Assembly: GCA_023374045.1 (NCBI GenBank)
Contig: CM041776.1
Location: 47,932,171-47,996,170 of the forward strand
From: Limonium bicolor
Taxonomy: Eukaryota > Streptophyta > Magnoliopsida > Caryophyllales > Plumbaginaceae
Length of the DNA: 64,000 bases
Direction: 5' to 3'
The translations under genes and the position numbers were made by a program. Shown here in pieces: positions 21,434 through 32,299 of the stretch. Under the pieces are notes generated by a model, which made no database searches, had not been told where the DNA came from, and saw nothing but the letters and a program-made list of their open reading frames with translations. Position 1 is the first letter of the stretch, and each line of letters starts with the position of its first letter.

Positions 21434-22170
21434 CTAATATTGTCTAAAGGTTAGGTTTAATCTTCCTGGCCTCATATGCGTCGCATTGATTACTGCTGAC
21501 GGTGCTGTATTAGCTTGATTCTCTTAATCCCATGGTACAACATCCTTGATTCTCCTCCCAAAATTAATACATCACCTGACTTAAGTATTATCTATCTGCA
21601 CGGTCCGCACGCTTCTGCTCGCCGTATAAAAACTCCGCATCATCTCCAATGGACCAAGACACTACGGGTATCCCTCTTTCGAGAGACTCCGTTGTCTCGT
21701 CCTTATCCTGGTGTAGTCCCAGTTTCCCATCTTTTTCGTAGAAGTTTACAATGCAAATGTCTGGCTGGATGTCTGGAATCGGTTCAGCTTCCAACTGCTG
21801 AGCGATTTCCACGACTTGTGTAATAACTGGATGGAACTCTTCGGGTATCCCCGGTGGTGAGACTCCATCTTGCTCCCTTGTGGTTTGGTAATTCTTGGCA
21901 TACGGATTCCAATCCTTGCCCAAGCTCATCATCTTTAACTTCATCCTTGCTCCCCCTGGGTACTCCGGTGTGTAAAAACCTCCCGGTCCCATTCCTAGTT
22001 GATTGCATCTCCTGATGATGGCTATTTGTGCGTCGGGTGTCAGTATCCCCTTAATAAAATCATACCTGGGCGGATAACCTGACATTGTTCGGTTGGAAAG
22101 TGTGTGGTTTCGATGTCGGTGTGCTCCGGGTTAGATGTAGATGGTATAGGGTAGCAGATGTTGAATCTTC
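21434..22170 (-). pseudogene. AlkB/ALKBH1-like Fe(II)/2-oxoglutarate dioxygenase domain fused to gag, element C
   Basis: This is the better preserved of the two AlkB copies. After intron D the exon reads GRFNICYP and runs on in one frame to VIRPGMILLR, joining Gag to AlkB. One slip then leads to LTPDAQIAII, GPGGFYTPEY, MMSLGKDWNP, PDICIVNFYE, the iron-binding HQD (codons 21705-21713), IPVVSWSIGDDAEFLYG, SGDVLILGGESR, the distal His in YHGIK (codon 21532-21534), and RLNLTFRQY followed by TAG. Frame slips lie near 22038, 21590 and 21513. An apparent ATG (MSGYPPRYDF) arises only in the shifted frame, so it is probably not the start. The domain should remove methyl groups from nucleic acid. It sits between nucleocapsid and protease exactly as in element A. 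Confidence 0.9.
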
Positions 22171-22301
22171 CTAAAGTGGTTAGGTTATATCTTACTTATG
22201 TTCTAATCTCATCTTATTTTCACTTAACTCATATATTTCACCAAACATGCATGATAATGCGGTAAGCAGGTAGTTTTATTGCTAAATGGTTATAGTGGTA
22301 C
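22171..22301 (-). other. Putative gag-AlkB intron D (phase 1), element C
   Basis: GTACCA to CACTTTAG, 131 bp in element orientation. It joins SSRP to GRFNICYP. Position and phase match element A. Confidence 0.68.
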
Positions 22302-22643
22302 CTGGCCTCGATGAGGGCTCAGGCTCATCGTCCCGATCCACCATGTGTAGAGTGGGCCCCGTCTTCTGGGTCGCCCGTGGGTTCTTGTCCGCCGGCTGCT
22401 GCACTTTCCTCTGACCGTCAGATCCAGCTCCCTGATCGGTCTTGCCCTTGCCCCTGGTGTCGGGCCTATAGGCTCTGCTAGCAGGGTTCCGGTAACACTC
22501 GTATGCCCGGTGTCCATACACTCCGCAGAAGTTGCACTCCACTTTGTTTCCCTTACAGTCGAGCCCGGGGTGGTCCTTGTGACACCATCTACAGATGAAG
22601 CGTCGCTGGTAGCCACCACCGGCTCCCCTCTCAGTCTCAGATC
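22302..22643 (-). CDS. gag: gag nucleocapsid exon with two CCHC zinc knuckles, element C
   Basis: This is the RNA-binding part of Gag. After intron C it reads GSETERGAGGGYQRRF, then the first knuckle CRWCHKDHPGLDC and the second CNFCGVYGHRAYEC. A basic and polar tail follows (ASRAYRPDTRGKGK ... DRDDEPEPSSRP) up to the phase-1 donor at 22301. No frame break is visible inside the exon. The reading frame would continue through intron D to a stop within a few codons if unspliced. An unspliced RNA could thus make Gag without AlkB and a spliced RNA Gag-AlkB. Confidence 0.85.
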
Positions 22644-22725
22644 CTGATGATTCACATTGTCAATTCTCATATCTCAATCAGTTACTAATTTATTTCTTAA
22701 CTCATTCAATATCAATTTTTCTCAC
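22644..22725 (-). other. Putative gag intron C (phase 1), element C
   Basis: GTGAGAAA to CATCAG, 82 bp. It splits a Gly codon after APK, the same site and phase as in element A. Confidence 0.72.
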
Positions 22726-22978
22726 CCTTTGGCGCCTTAGAGCGCAGTGGTGTAGCTGCAATAGCATAGGTCAGCTTCAATGGCTCTTCCGAAGCCTTCT
22801 CCTTTTCCTCCTTCCCTTTCGGGTTCTGATTCTTCTGGGCCTGAGGCTGGTACTTTTGTTTCTTGTACCCTCCTTGCCCTTGACTCTCTGAGCTTTTACC
22901 AGCACTCTTCCTCTTAGCATTCTCCTCGTCCCTCAGCTGGACGGTAATCTCAACCTTAGCAGCGGCATGATAGCACTC
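22726..22978 (-). CDS. gag: gag middle exon, element C
   Basis: It reads ECYHAAAKVEITVQLRDEEN, then a Lys/Gln-rich linker (GYKKQKYQPQAQKNQNPKGK) and PLRSKAPKG before the phase-1 donor. It is the linker between the capsid region and the zinc knuckles. The whole exon is open. Element A breaks the same linker with an extra intron. Confidence 0.78.
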
Positions 22979-23064
22979 CTGCTTTTCCATAGTATTAGTC
23001 TCACTTATTTCTCATAATCTAAATCTTATTCACCACTTACTCAAATTTCAATCATTCTTATTAC
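22979..23064 (-). other. Putative gag intron A (phase 0), element C
   Basis: GTAATAAG to GAAAAGCAG, 86 bp. It joins TLQ to ECYHAA in phase 0, as in element A. Unspliced, the frame stops within a few codons. Confidence 0.72.
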
Positions 23065-23718
23065 CTGCAAGGTAGTGTAACTCGTCGGCCCCATGCCGTA
23101 GCGGAGTCGATGGCTAAGCCCGCCATAGAAGCGGTCCACCAAGATCTGGTCAGAATACCCTAGACCTGGCAGAAGACGGAGCAAGGCAGTGAACTCTGAG
23201 TAATACTCGTCCACTGTCATCTTGTCCGACTGCTTAAGCGCATCCAACTGCAAGCGCTTCTTCGTCTGGACATGGGCGGGGTAGTACTTTGCCCGTAGCA
23301 AGGCGGTGTACTGCTCCCAGCCGAACTCTGGGTTGGCCACATGCTCGGCCCTCACCAGCTTCCACCAATCGCCCGCCGCCCCCTTCAGATAGAAAGCAGC
23401 TAAGCGTACCTTGATCCCAGCAGGGACATCAAGGGTCTCGAAGGCGGTCTCCAGCTCGGAGATGTACGCCTCAAGCTTGGCGGGATCGGTCTCCCCCTTG
23501 AAGTGAGCGGGTCGAAGATCAGCAAGACTCTTCACCCAGTTTGGTTCCCTAGGCTGTGGCGGTGGAGGTGGTGCACCCACACCAGGCTGATAGCCCATGT
23601 GCCCTAAAGCGGCAGCTACGATCTCTGCGATCGTCTGCCCTCCAGGTATCCCTGGAATGTCCTCACCCCGGCCGCGACCTCGGCCTCCTCTAGGGCGTCC
23701 TGCCATCTGAACAAGCAT
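23065..23718 (-). CDS. gag: gag exon 1 (capsid-like domain), element C
   Basis: An open frame for the amino part of Gag. An RG-rich start (MAGRPRGGRGRGRG) is followed by a Pro-rich linker and the retrotransposon gag domain: REPNWVKSLADL, KGAAGDWWKLV, YTALLRAKYYPAHVQ, MTVDEYYSEFTALLRLLPG and DRFYGGLSHRLRYGMGP. It has no internal frame break, unlike element A. Two Met codons are possible, at 23718 and 23706; 23706 is preferred because it follows TTGTTCAG, an acceptor-like site shared with element A, and begins the conserved basic tail. It ends at the phase-0 donor of intron A. Confidence 0.9.
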
Positions 23719-23924
23719 AACTTACATTAGATTCACATTCACCACTGTTTGGTTAGTAAATTTATAACGTCCGTAGACGGTAAAGACAATCCACACTTAT
23801 TAGTGGTCATCTGACTCTACTCACTCTAACTTCTCACACCCTTAACCCAACACTTATTCCTTAACTTGTATCCTAACTCGGTGGTTACTCATGTCCGGTA
23901 TTTCTTGATCAGAGCGTAACTACG
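23719..23924 (-). other. Element C leader
   Basis: A non-coding leader between the primer site and gag; no gene is seen. It ends in TTCAG next to the gag start. Confidence 0.55.
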
Positions 23925-23936
23925 CTCTGATACCAC
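23909..23936 (-). other. Primer-binding site (tRNA-iMet type) overlapping a palindrome, element C
   Basis: The reverse complement of TGGTATCAGAGC lies at 23925-23936, five bases from the LTR end. An inverted repeat (23909-23919 with 22-32 of the same hundred) starts within it. Confidence 0.9.
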
Positions 23937-23940
23937 TTTT

Positions 23941-26900
23941 TGTAACACCCCATCCAAAGCCTATCGTGGTTATCGCAATCTGAACACTTAATCGAAAACG
24001 TCGCAGCGGAAATAAACAACTCCTGGACCTTGCCACGGTCTGATCGTTAGAATATACCGGATTAACATTTACAATACTTAACTAACATACTTATCCAACT
24101 CAAAACATCAACATCCACAATCCCACAACCAACCGAGTACTAATACCTCAAACGTAATCTTAAACTTACAACAGTTTAATATAAACAGTCGGGTGCACAG
24201 GCGCAACCCGAATTCAAAATAAATGACCCCTCCTAAGTCTAACCGCTCCTACTCTCGTAGTGCGTCCTCATGGGCCTCTTACCTGCAAGTGTAAAAATAG
24301 CCCCCGAGGGGGTCAGCACGAATGCTGGTACACCCCCTCTCATGGCCCCCAAGCTAACGGGGCTACGACGACTAATTGTCGATAGCATGGAAATTGATTA
24401 CATACACAAACATAATATGAAGTGCAATAACAATAACCACAGATGAACATATATAGCTCACAAGCAATGAACGACTCAAGCGTCCCCTTAACAAGTGGGT
24501 TAGTAACCCCCTCCTTAGTCCTCATTTCCTTAATCTCAGTTCCTTACCTTACCTTAATCTTAATCTCAATCTTAATCTTAATCTCAGTATACAAACCTTT
24601 CCTGGAAGGGATTGGTTGTAGCTTAATTCGAACCTGGGATTTAGGTGATCCCACCGCACCATCTTAATGCCACCTACTCTGGACGGGAGTCCAGCGTAGC
24701 TGAGCCGGCAACCGGCCCTAGGCTACAAGTCCGAAGACAAGTCCTTAAGCGGAGGGCGGATCTGATTCAGATACCGTCCCCCTTTCACTTAGCATGCATG
24801 ACCGGAGATCGGTCCCGGGTTTCCTCACTCAAGTTCCAGTTAGTAGACATCTTAAACACCATGTGCTAGCTAAGCCTTATCGGGCATTAACCAACAACCA
24901 TCAACTTAACTCTTATTCTTAACTCAGTAAGTACTAAACTTGGTTAGTAACAATCTCAAGCCTCGCGGGTTAGTGTAAATATAACACAATCACAACGAGA
25001 ACAATATGACCGGTTGCATGCTTTATCTTGTTTTAGTCATAGCAAATAAACAGATAGCACACAAGCCGAGGGACACCTCGTTAGCAAGCAGGTCACGAAA
25101 AGGATTGTACCGTTCACCGTCGACGATCGTTTGGTTTATCTCCTTCCAAGTCCCAATTTACAAAGCCTAGAACATTGATTCAGTTTTAGGTCATTATCAA
25201 TCCAACTCAATAGAATTACTTAACTTTCCTAGACATCAACTTTTACCCATTGCTTTTCACTAAGCCTTATGGTCTTTAACTTGACTCTTAAGTACATCAG
25301 CTCCTCATTATTTATTACACTTACTCTCCCACTTAATGACCATCACACCCACCAACAAGTCCTTAACAATCTCATAACATCCATACTTAATTATCCCCAT
25401 CATTTCCTAACCTTAAACAAGGTTTTTGGTCCATACAGTGGCCTGTCCGAACTTGTGTCCGGACTTCCAAGTTCGGACACAAGCCGTGACTTTAGACAGA
25501 AATCAGACACATGTCCGAACTTGTGTCCGGACTTCGGAAGTTCGGACATGAGTCGAGGAAAATCCTAACCAGAAATCCATACGTCCGAACATGTGTCCGG
25601 ACTTCCAAAGTTCGGACACAGTTCGAGGATAATCCCTAAGAAATAACAGGTGCGTCCGAACTTCCAAATTCGGACGGTAGTTCGGACACTACCTAAATCC
25701 AGAAAACTGTAAGCGTAACAGGGCATGTCCGAGCTTCCAAGTTCGGACGGAAGTTCGGACGTGCCATTATACTCAATTTCTAAGCCTTTAAACACTTAAC
25801 CAAATTCCTCCAAAGCCTCCAACCCTTATAGTATCTTCTCCTAAAGCCTCTTAATGCTTCCTAACAACATTTGGTACCCTTATATCCACATACAACATTC
25901 ATGAAACTCATTTTCTAATTCCTTAAGCCTTTACTTATTTCTTTGTGAATTTCCTTAACACTTACAACATTTTGTACTAGGTTTCTAAATGGTGTTTCTC
26001 ACCTATGATAACTACTATCCCAAAATGTTTTCTCCTTATCTTAACATCATCTCCCAAGCATCTTTCTCCTCTAAAACTCTTTTAGCATTTACTTAAAGTT
26101 CCTTCAAGTTAACTTCCATCACATCACATTATTCTTCCTAGTTGTGCACAACATTTGCCTAAGTCCTAAATACTCAAATACATTCTCTTGATTCTAAATC
26201 CTTCCATGGTGATACCTAAGTCATTATAAGTCCTTAGAACACCTTATTCTCACCCTTTTTCACCAAGACAACCCATAGAACACTTCTAGTACTTTCTTAG
26301 TCATTAAATTCCCTTAGGATATCTTAAACACTTAAACTCTCCTTTAAATTTTTGCCATAGGTTCTCTAGTATATAGTACCTCCTAACACATGGTTTTTCT
26401 CCATCAAACAACCAATACCACAAAATTTCATCACAAACTTAACACCAATTTCACAAAACCACACCACATCATCATATAGTGCTTAAACTTAAAATGCTTG
26501 GCACTTAGGCCCTTAAATGACAATAATCTTAACCACTGAATTTCCACATATATATGCCTTCAACCTGCAAATACACTCAACAAGGCTCCCATTGAAATAG
26601 AATGCTTCTTGTACTTCACCTTAACATTCTTAAACTATCTCTTTTTCTCATGTGCTCCTTAGTCACAAGTTCACAAGAATAGTCATTGTTTCTCCTAGGT
26701 TTTATAGCACCTTCCCAATATAAACTCTACACTAAACTCATCATACCCACATCTCATTCCCTTAAACAACAAGACACCTTAAGGTAAGTAATTTACCTTG
26801 TTTTCTCACAAGCTTAAAAGCTTTTCTCCTTAGGTTTTCTTTGTTCAATCTCGGTCACCAATGTGATTCTCCTTGCCAATGTTCTAACCAATATCCAATG

Positions 26901-28095
26901 ACTCCAATGAGTACTAGATAACACATTAACCCTAAGGAACAAACCCTAGGTTTAAAAATATGTTTTAAGGTATTAATGTGATTGTTTTACCTTGGTTTCT
27001 CAAGACAAACTTGGATGTGAAGCAAGAAGGACCTCCTCTCTCCTTTGAAGAGTAGAAACAAGCTAGAACAAGGCATAAACATGGAGTTCCATGAGTATAT
27101 ATTTTCGGTCAAGTGAAGAAAATGGTGGAAACCTAGATTTTCTTACACTTTCTTTACCTTAAGAGAATGGAGATGCCAATGGAGTCTCCAAACTTGAATT
27201 TCCTCCTCTAATGGTGGTTTGACTTGGCACCAAAATGAAGCTCTTGAAGTTTTGAAAAGATAGAAAGGAGCTTGAGCTAACTAAGAAGAATATGTATTTT
27301 GTTTTGGATTTGGAGCTAAATGAGCAAGTGTGTGCAAGAGAAGGTGGAGCTAGCATGGGAGGAGCTTCACGTCAATGGAGAAGAGAAAGAGAGCAAGAAA
27401 TCGTGGGCAAAAGAGAATGAAGAAGTGAGGAGAGAGGTAAGCAAATGTGATATTTATCTTAAAAGGTGAATAGTGTTTTATGCTTTATAACTTACTTATT
27501 TGCTTTCTCTTTACTTAGTTAGATAAGTGTGGTGAGTCACACTTAAGAAACCGGCCCCCTTTAGTGAATGAGGGTAGTTTAGTCTTTGTTGACCAAATGT
27601 CTCACTTATATAGACTTATGTTATAAACTAGCTTAATAAATTCACTATTCATCAAAAACAAGGCACATTGTTGTGAAATTTTTGATTTCCCATTGATATA
27701 GACCTCCAAATGTGATACTATATAGTACACATATTAATTAAAGAGTAATGATGGACATTTAGCCATTCAAAACTCATTTACAAGACAATTTTTCAAAAAC
27801 GTGCTTTAAGACTCCTTAAAGCACATTTTGTGTTTTAACTTGTTTTCAAGCTTGGTTTTCTTTGGTAATTGACTTAAAATGACCATTAGGATATTACTAA
27901 GGTCTTAGAACAATATTTGGGTACTCTCCCATGTCTCTCCAAGCTTAGAGCACGTTTTTGCTTAAACTGCTCTTTTTGGTGTTTCCTTATATTTTCTTTG
28001 ATTAGAAATGGTTCTTAATGTTTCTAAGGCATTATTTAGCCTTCTTATTTCTTGGTTTATCATTTAAACATCATATCTAAGTTTGGGGTATTTCA
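23941..28095 (-). repeat. Element C 5' LTR (right on the plus strand)
   Basis: 4,155 bp, the pair of 13570-17732. It starts TGAAATACCCC at 28095 in element orientation and ends TGTTACA next to the primer site. The two LTRs differ by scattered substitutions and small indels, most in the AT-rich half. It contains no gene. Confidence 0.93.
25443..25765. repeat. Palindromic GTCCGAACTT repeat cluster in element C 5' LTR
   Basis: A copy of the five-hairpin cluster at 15063-15390, nearly identical. Confidence 0.8.
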
Positions 28096-28717
28096 AATAT
28101 TGTTATGAATTGTAGGATAAATGGTACAAATTTTAAAATTTTGATTACTTTTGAGGAGCATTTTATATGCGGTGTGACCAAATAATCTGCAAATGGTTGG
28201 ATTTTTATTGCTCAGGGTTTCTCTCTGTCTTCTCTCTTAGGGATTGCTAAGGGGTGCTTCTCTGTTAAAAAAAAAGAGAAGAAAGAAAAAATAAAAAATA
28301 AAGGACTAGCGAGACACCATTGGTAACAACAAAGAGAGTTGAGTGTTCTTAAATACAAAGGCGTTATGCCTACATTTTTCTCATCCCTCATGCAAAAGTG
28401 AAACAAATGCATAAATCTATTTTTCCTTTTGTTTTCTCCTCAATGCCCATTCTTGAGAGAAGTTGGCCATGGTAAAAGTTCTCAGTCACCTAAACAAAAG
28501 AAACATTGAAGTACCTTAGATCATACCCCGAAACTCTATATTTTATTTTTACCCTGAGCACACCTATGCCACCAGCAGTTGATTTTTCACACTCCTCAAT
28601 AAGTTAAAAAGATCATGTTTATCCTACCCTTCATAATAATATTTGTTAGTATTGAGCATTCCCTACTTGGGTACGTAGTTTTGCTTGAGGACAAGCAAAA
28701 AGATAAGTGTGGGGGTG
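28096..28717 (+). other. Element B internal region, right part, with polypurine tract
   Basis: It starts with the second AATAT of element C's target duplication. No gene is seen. The end carries the hairpin TTGCTT-GAGGAC-AAGCAA (28681-28698), then AAGTGTGGGGG (28705-28715), the Athila-style polypurine tract, two bases before the 3' LTR. Confidence 0.82.
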
Positions 28718-30312
28718 TGATAAGTGTCTAAATGAGCATGTTTTATAGGTGTATCTCATATATAATATTAGCACTTTTCTAGCTCATTTCTCCACTTCGG
28801 TTAGTTTTCCTCTAGTTTATGTTTTATTGTTTATCTCACAAATTTATTGGTTTAACATGAGGAAAACCATGCTGGAAGTAAAGTAGACAAAGAGACGAAC
28901 GCATAGACACAAACGGCTTAGAAAACGGACTTATAACGAAGAATGTAGAGCCGGTTGAAGATTGTTATATATATATATATATAATATACATAATATCGGA
29001 TGAGAAGGGGCTGAGACGTCCGCACCCATCAATTGCAACCGCCCCCTAGGAGGCGGACGAGGCATAGGCAACCGCGAGGCGGACGAGGCATAGGCAACCG
29101 CGAGGCGGACAAGGCACACCAAACCGCCTGCTTCCGGGCGGTACTCAGAGGCGGTTGTCCAGGCGGTCTCGACTAAAAACATAGTTGCGAACAGTTTTCT
29201 TCTTCGCGCCGCAACTTGCCTTCGCCGACTTCTGCAACTCGTCCACTCGTGTCACTTATCCATCTACTCTGCGCACGCTCTGTCCCCTGCAATCAATGAG
29301 AGCAATCAACGAGCTCAATCTTCCACCGCCTCACGCGTCTGTCTATCTTCTCTGCTTCCTTTTCCTTTCTCTATATAAACCCACGAGCTACACCCAATAA
29401 AAGGGACATCCACCATCCACCAATCCATCCACGACCCTACACCACAACCTCACGCCATCTCATTTCTCTTCTTCCGCCTTCTCCATTTTATTTATTTTAC
29501 AGTCCACCGAATTCACCTCTAGCCCTACGTACACAAAATAGCAGAGTGAGACGGAGTGATTACGGATGATTTCTATTACTCTCGTCTCTATCTATCTATT
29601 TAATATGTTAGGCTAGTTTACGTTTACTCTGGGAATAGTTATTATGTATCTGTATTAATTATGCAATATTTCTACTAGTTTATTTATATACAGTTTGTTA
29701 CGTTTTAAAAGTCATCTCGCCTTTTTAATAGATCTCGCGAATTTATTAAATTGCTCTACTAAGTCTATTTTGATCAGACCAGGTGATAAATAGACAGGTT
29801 AATTAAGGCGTAAAACTGGAGGAAACTTGTTATGATTTAATAAGTTAGTATTCAGTTGCAAATGTAATTCCTCAATACTCCTCTGCCGTTCGCAGGCTTT
29901 TGCTTGAACCTTGATTAGAACCTTGCATTACAGGTGAACGAGTTCTTATGAGGCTATGACTTAGTCCTTAAGATAATTACAGGAACCTTGCCAAATTATT
30001 AAACCAGTAGAGATAGCTTAATTATGCAGATTATATTAACCTGACCCAGAGTTCCATTTTATTTATCTGTCAACTTAGTTTATTTTATTCTTTCTTTTTA
30101 TTTATTGTACAAGTCAATTAATCCCCCCTCTTGTGACACGCTTAGGTACTATTATATGTATATTAGTCCCACGGTTCGACATCCGGTGGCTTACATTTTC
30201 ACTATACTACTGCGACCGGGATTTATTTGCAGCCCGACGTTATTTTTGGGTTTTAATTTCTTTCTTTTATGTTAATTACACCTGTTCTAACCACTCATTT
30301 ATAACGTATGCA
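28718..30312 (+). repeat. Element B 3' LTR
   Basis: 1,595 bp, matching 10572-12175. It holds the 26-bp minisatellite (29051-29120) and a TATA box at 29372-29379. It ends TGCA, followed by CTATG. Confidence 0.9.
29051..29120. repeat. GC-rich minisatellite in element B 3' LTR
   Basis: Two full 26-bp units plus a diverged third, the same as in the 5' LTR. Confidence 0.8.
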
Positions 30313-30539
30313 CTATGGTGCTATCTTATATGAAATATAAGGATCGTCAGAAAACGATGTAGCACTAGGATAATAAGGTATATATATTATCCGAGACTTT
30401 TATACGGAGCATTGGCCTTTCTAAACGCCGCTCTCGTATCTAACACTGGATCCCGAGTTTACAGACTCCGGATTGGACTAATGATCTTAGTCTGCTGTGT
30501 TAGAAAAAAAGTGGTAAAGCGATGCGATGGTATAATTAA
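30313..30539 (+). repeat. Element A 3' LTR, second segment
   Basis: It begins with the right CTATG copy (30313-30317) and continues A's LTR for about 220 bp to ATTAA (30535-30539), the target duplicated by element D. No gene is present. Confidence 0.75.
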
Positions 30540-30832
30540 TTAAATACCCCTGAACATTAAACGCATAAAATCATAACGCGTTTATAATTCGGACATAAAA
30601 TAACGTACGAGAAAATTTAATCTAGTATTACATATGTCCGAACGCGTGACGACGTTACATACTAATAAAGTCGCGTACTTAAATATGTACTAATACGAAA
30701 ACTACGTGAGCGTACGTTACGACATCGTAACGTGTAATAAAAATGATAACGTCGTGTAACCTTGTAACAAATAAATAAAAAATAAATGTGGTATATTATA
30801 TGAATTACATAAAATAATCAAGTATAACTTAT

Positions 30833-30926
30833 AAAAAAAAGGAAGGAAAAGGAGCAAAGACGCTCCCGCTGAGGCTCGAACCTAAGACCTCCCGTACCTT
30901 CCCCGAGTGTTTAGCCGGTTGAGCCA
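30833..30926 (-). repeat. tRNA-derived SINE-like segment with Pol III boxes, element D LTR 1
   Basis: On the minus strand, TGGCTCAACCGG (30915-30926) fits a Pol III A box and GGTTCGAGCC (30873-30882) a B box. They are spaced about 44 bases apart as in tRNA genes. A T8 run at 30833-30840 could end transcription after roughly 90-100 bases. The D and acceptor stems do not pair well, so this is not a real tRNA gene. Confidence 0.6.
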
Positions 30927-32299
30927 TACTCATATTCGGTAGTACATTGCACTTCTGGTTACTAAAGTTAACAACAACAGATGAATTAAGCTACTTGACT
31001 ATAGAAACAAATATACTGCACCTCCATTACTTCCTGTTCCCACAATCGGCAGGAGTATACGACATCAATCAAACTCCTATTTGCCTCTGTCCCATACGCA
31101 CATCAAGAAAAAAACATGGACAGAGAAACCAATTCATTTTTATTCAATCTGCATCATTGGTAATTCCTCGCCAGTGCATATGCCCGAATACCTTGCATTG
31201 TTCACAAACTCTGATGCAAGTGTTCCCTGCATGCTAGTCATGTGCTGCCAGGTTTCAAAAAAAATATATAACAGTCCCTAATTCAAAATCGTGCCCATTC
31301 CTTCTCGGGTGTGTCTCGGTTGACAAACCCCTTTCACCTTCTCCTAATTGCCCCACGTTTTGCCAGTCCAGAGAGCCTTTTGCTAACTCTCACGTAATGT
31401 CCCCCACCATATTAACCATCCTTCTGTATGCATTCTTGGGGGACAGCTTCTGCAGCCAGCCACCTTGCCTTCTCTGTGTATGTTGTGTTCGTCAGTGGTT
31501 AAACCCACTTCATCTTCTCGAATTCCAGCTCAAGGTATACTCCACTCCAACCTTGCCTTCCTCATGCCTCCCCCTCTCCATGCTTCTGAAAGCCAAGAAC
31601 AAAAACGTAATCTCCATTCTCGAGCTCCTTTCTTTATTCTCTTCAAGCTGGTAATCTTGCAAAAACACATACAGACAAGAGACGTTTACGCTCACGTCTC
31701 CTACATTCTCTTCACTATGACGGTAATTTTGCTACAACCAAACTGGCAAAACAACGAATACATATCTCTGCCCTCTGTACAGTTCTGTTCAAAAAAAAAA
31801 TTCTGATCCATGACCGTTGATTTTGTCTCGCTGCAATGCATTAACTCCTTAGATATCCCCTCAAGATTGCACCAAGACTTCCCCAGAGACAGCTGCATCT
31901 TTGCCTTGCACTTTTGGCTCACGGTGAGATCATGAAACAAATTCTACTACAAGTCTTCTTTTCTGGTTTCCTTTTTTCTGATGTCCGAGACAACCACTGC
32001 TGTGTTCATCCAAATCCTTGGGCCTTGCATGCAGTCCTCTTGGATCTGTTTCGAAAATCATTTGGGAAGAAGCTGCCCAATACCACTCTCAAATCAACGA
32101 GAAGGTAACAACTTCAAAATAGCTTCCTGATGCTCCCGCCACTATCTGTGTACCTGGTTTCACAAAGTCTAATTCCTGATAGATATTCCTCAGTGCCGTC
32201 GGGTGACCAAGTGCTGGGAATCCCACCTGCACCAAAGATCAACGAGAGAAAACGCTAAGAATAAGAGGTGAGCTACTTCTGAATTTAATATATCAACAG

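Larger units (their letters stand above)
13570..28095 (-). mobile_element. Element C: Tekay-like chromovirus with gag-AlkB, inserted in element B
   Basis: A complete 14.5-kb element on the minus strand, flanked by AATAT duplications. It has two LTRs of about 4.16 kb, an iMet-type primer site, gag in several exons, an AlkB domain, protease, RT-RNase H, integrase and a chromodomain-like tail. Its LTRs differ at few positions, so the insertion is recent and postdates element B. Pol contains several single-base frame breaks and a mutated protease site. Nearly every domain matches element A, but the LTR and leader sequences differ, so A and C are separate families of one lineage. Confidence 0.95.
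10572..30312 (+). mobile_element. Element B: Athila-like non-autonomous LTR retrotransposon
   Basis: LTRs of about 1.6 kb (10572-12175 and 28718-30312) start TGATAAGTGTC and end TGCA. They are flanked by CTATG duplications and a tRNA-Asp-type primer site. Without the nested element C its internal part is only about 2.0 kb (12176-13569 plus 28096-28717) and carries one short frame but no pol. It must use enzymes in trans if mobile. Athila affinity rests on the primer site and the AAGTGTGGGGG polypurine style, not on coding homology. Confidence 0.9.

Noticed and set aside
21784..22008. Alternative minus-strand frame overlapping AlkB
   Set aside because: A shadow frame of the AlkB exon.
22080..22085. 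ATG beginning MSGYPPRYDF as start of the element C AlkB protein
   Set aside because: The conserved frame (VIRPGMILLR) is a different one and is open back to the intron acceptor; the ATG frame exists only because of the slip near 22038.
30866..30945. Possible antisense tRNA gene in the D LTR
   Set aside because: A and B boxes fit, but the D-stem and acceptor halves do not pair and the copies carry indels. A SINE-like remnant is more likely.
30947..32108. Open frames near the start of each D LTR (also near 38700-39890 and 46450-47640)
   Set aside because: The frames shift between copies through small indels and show no domain; they look like chance frames in repeated DNA.
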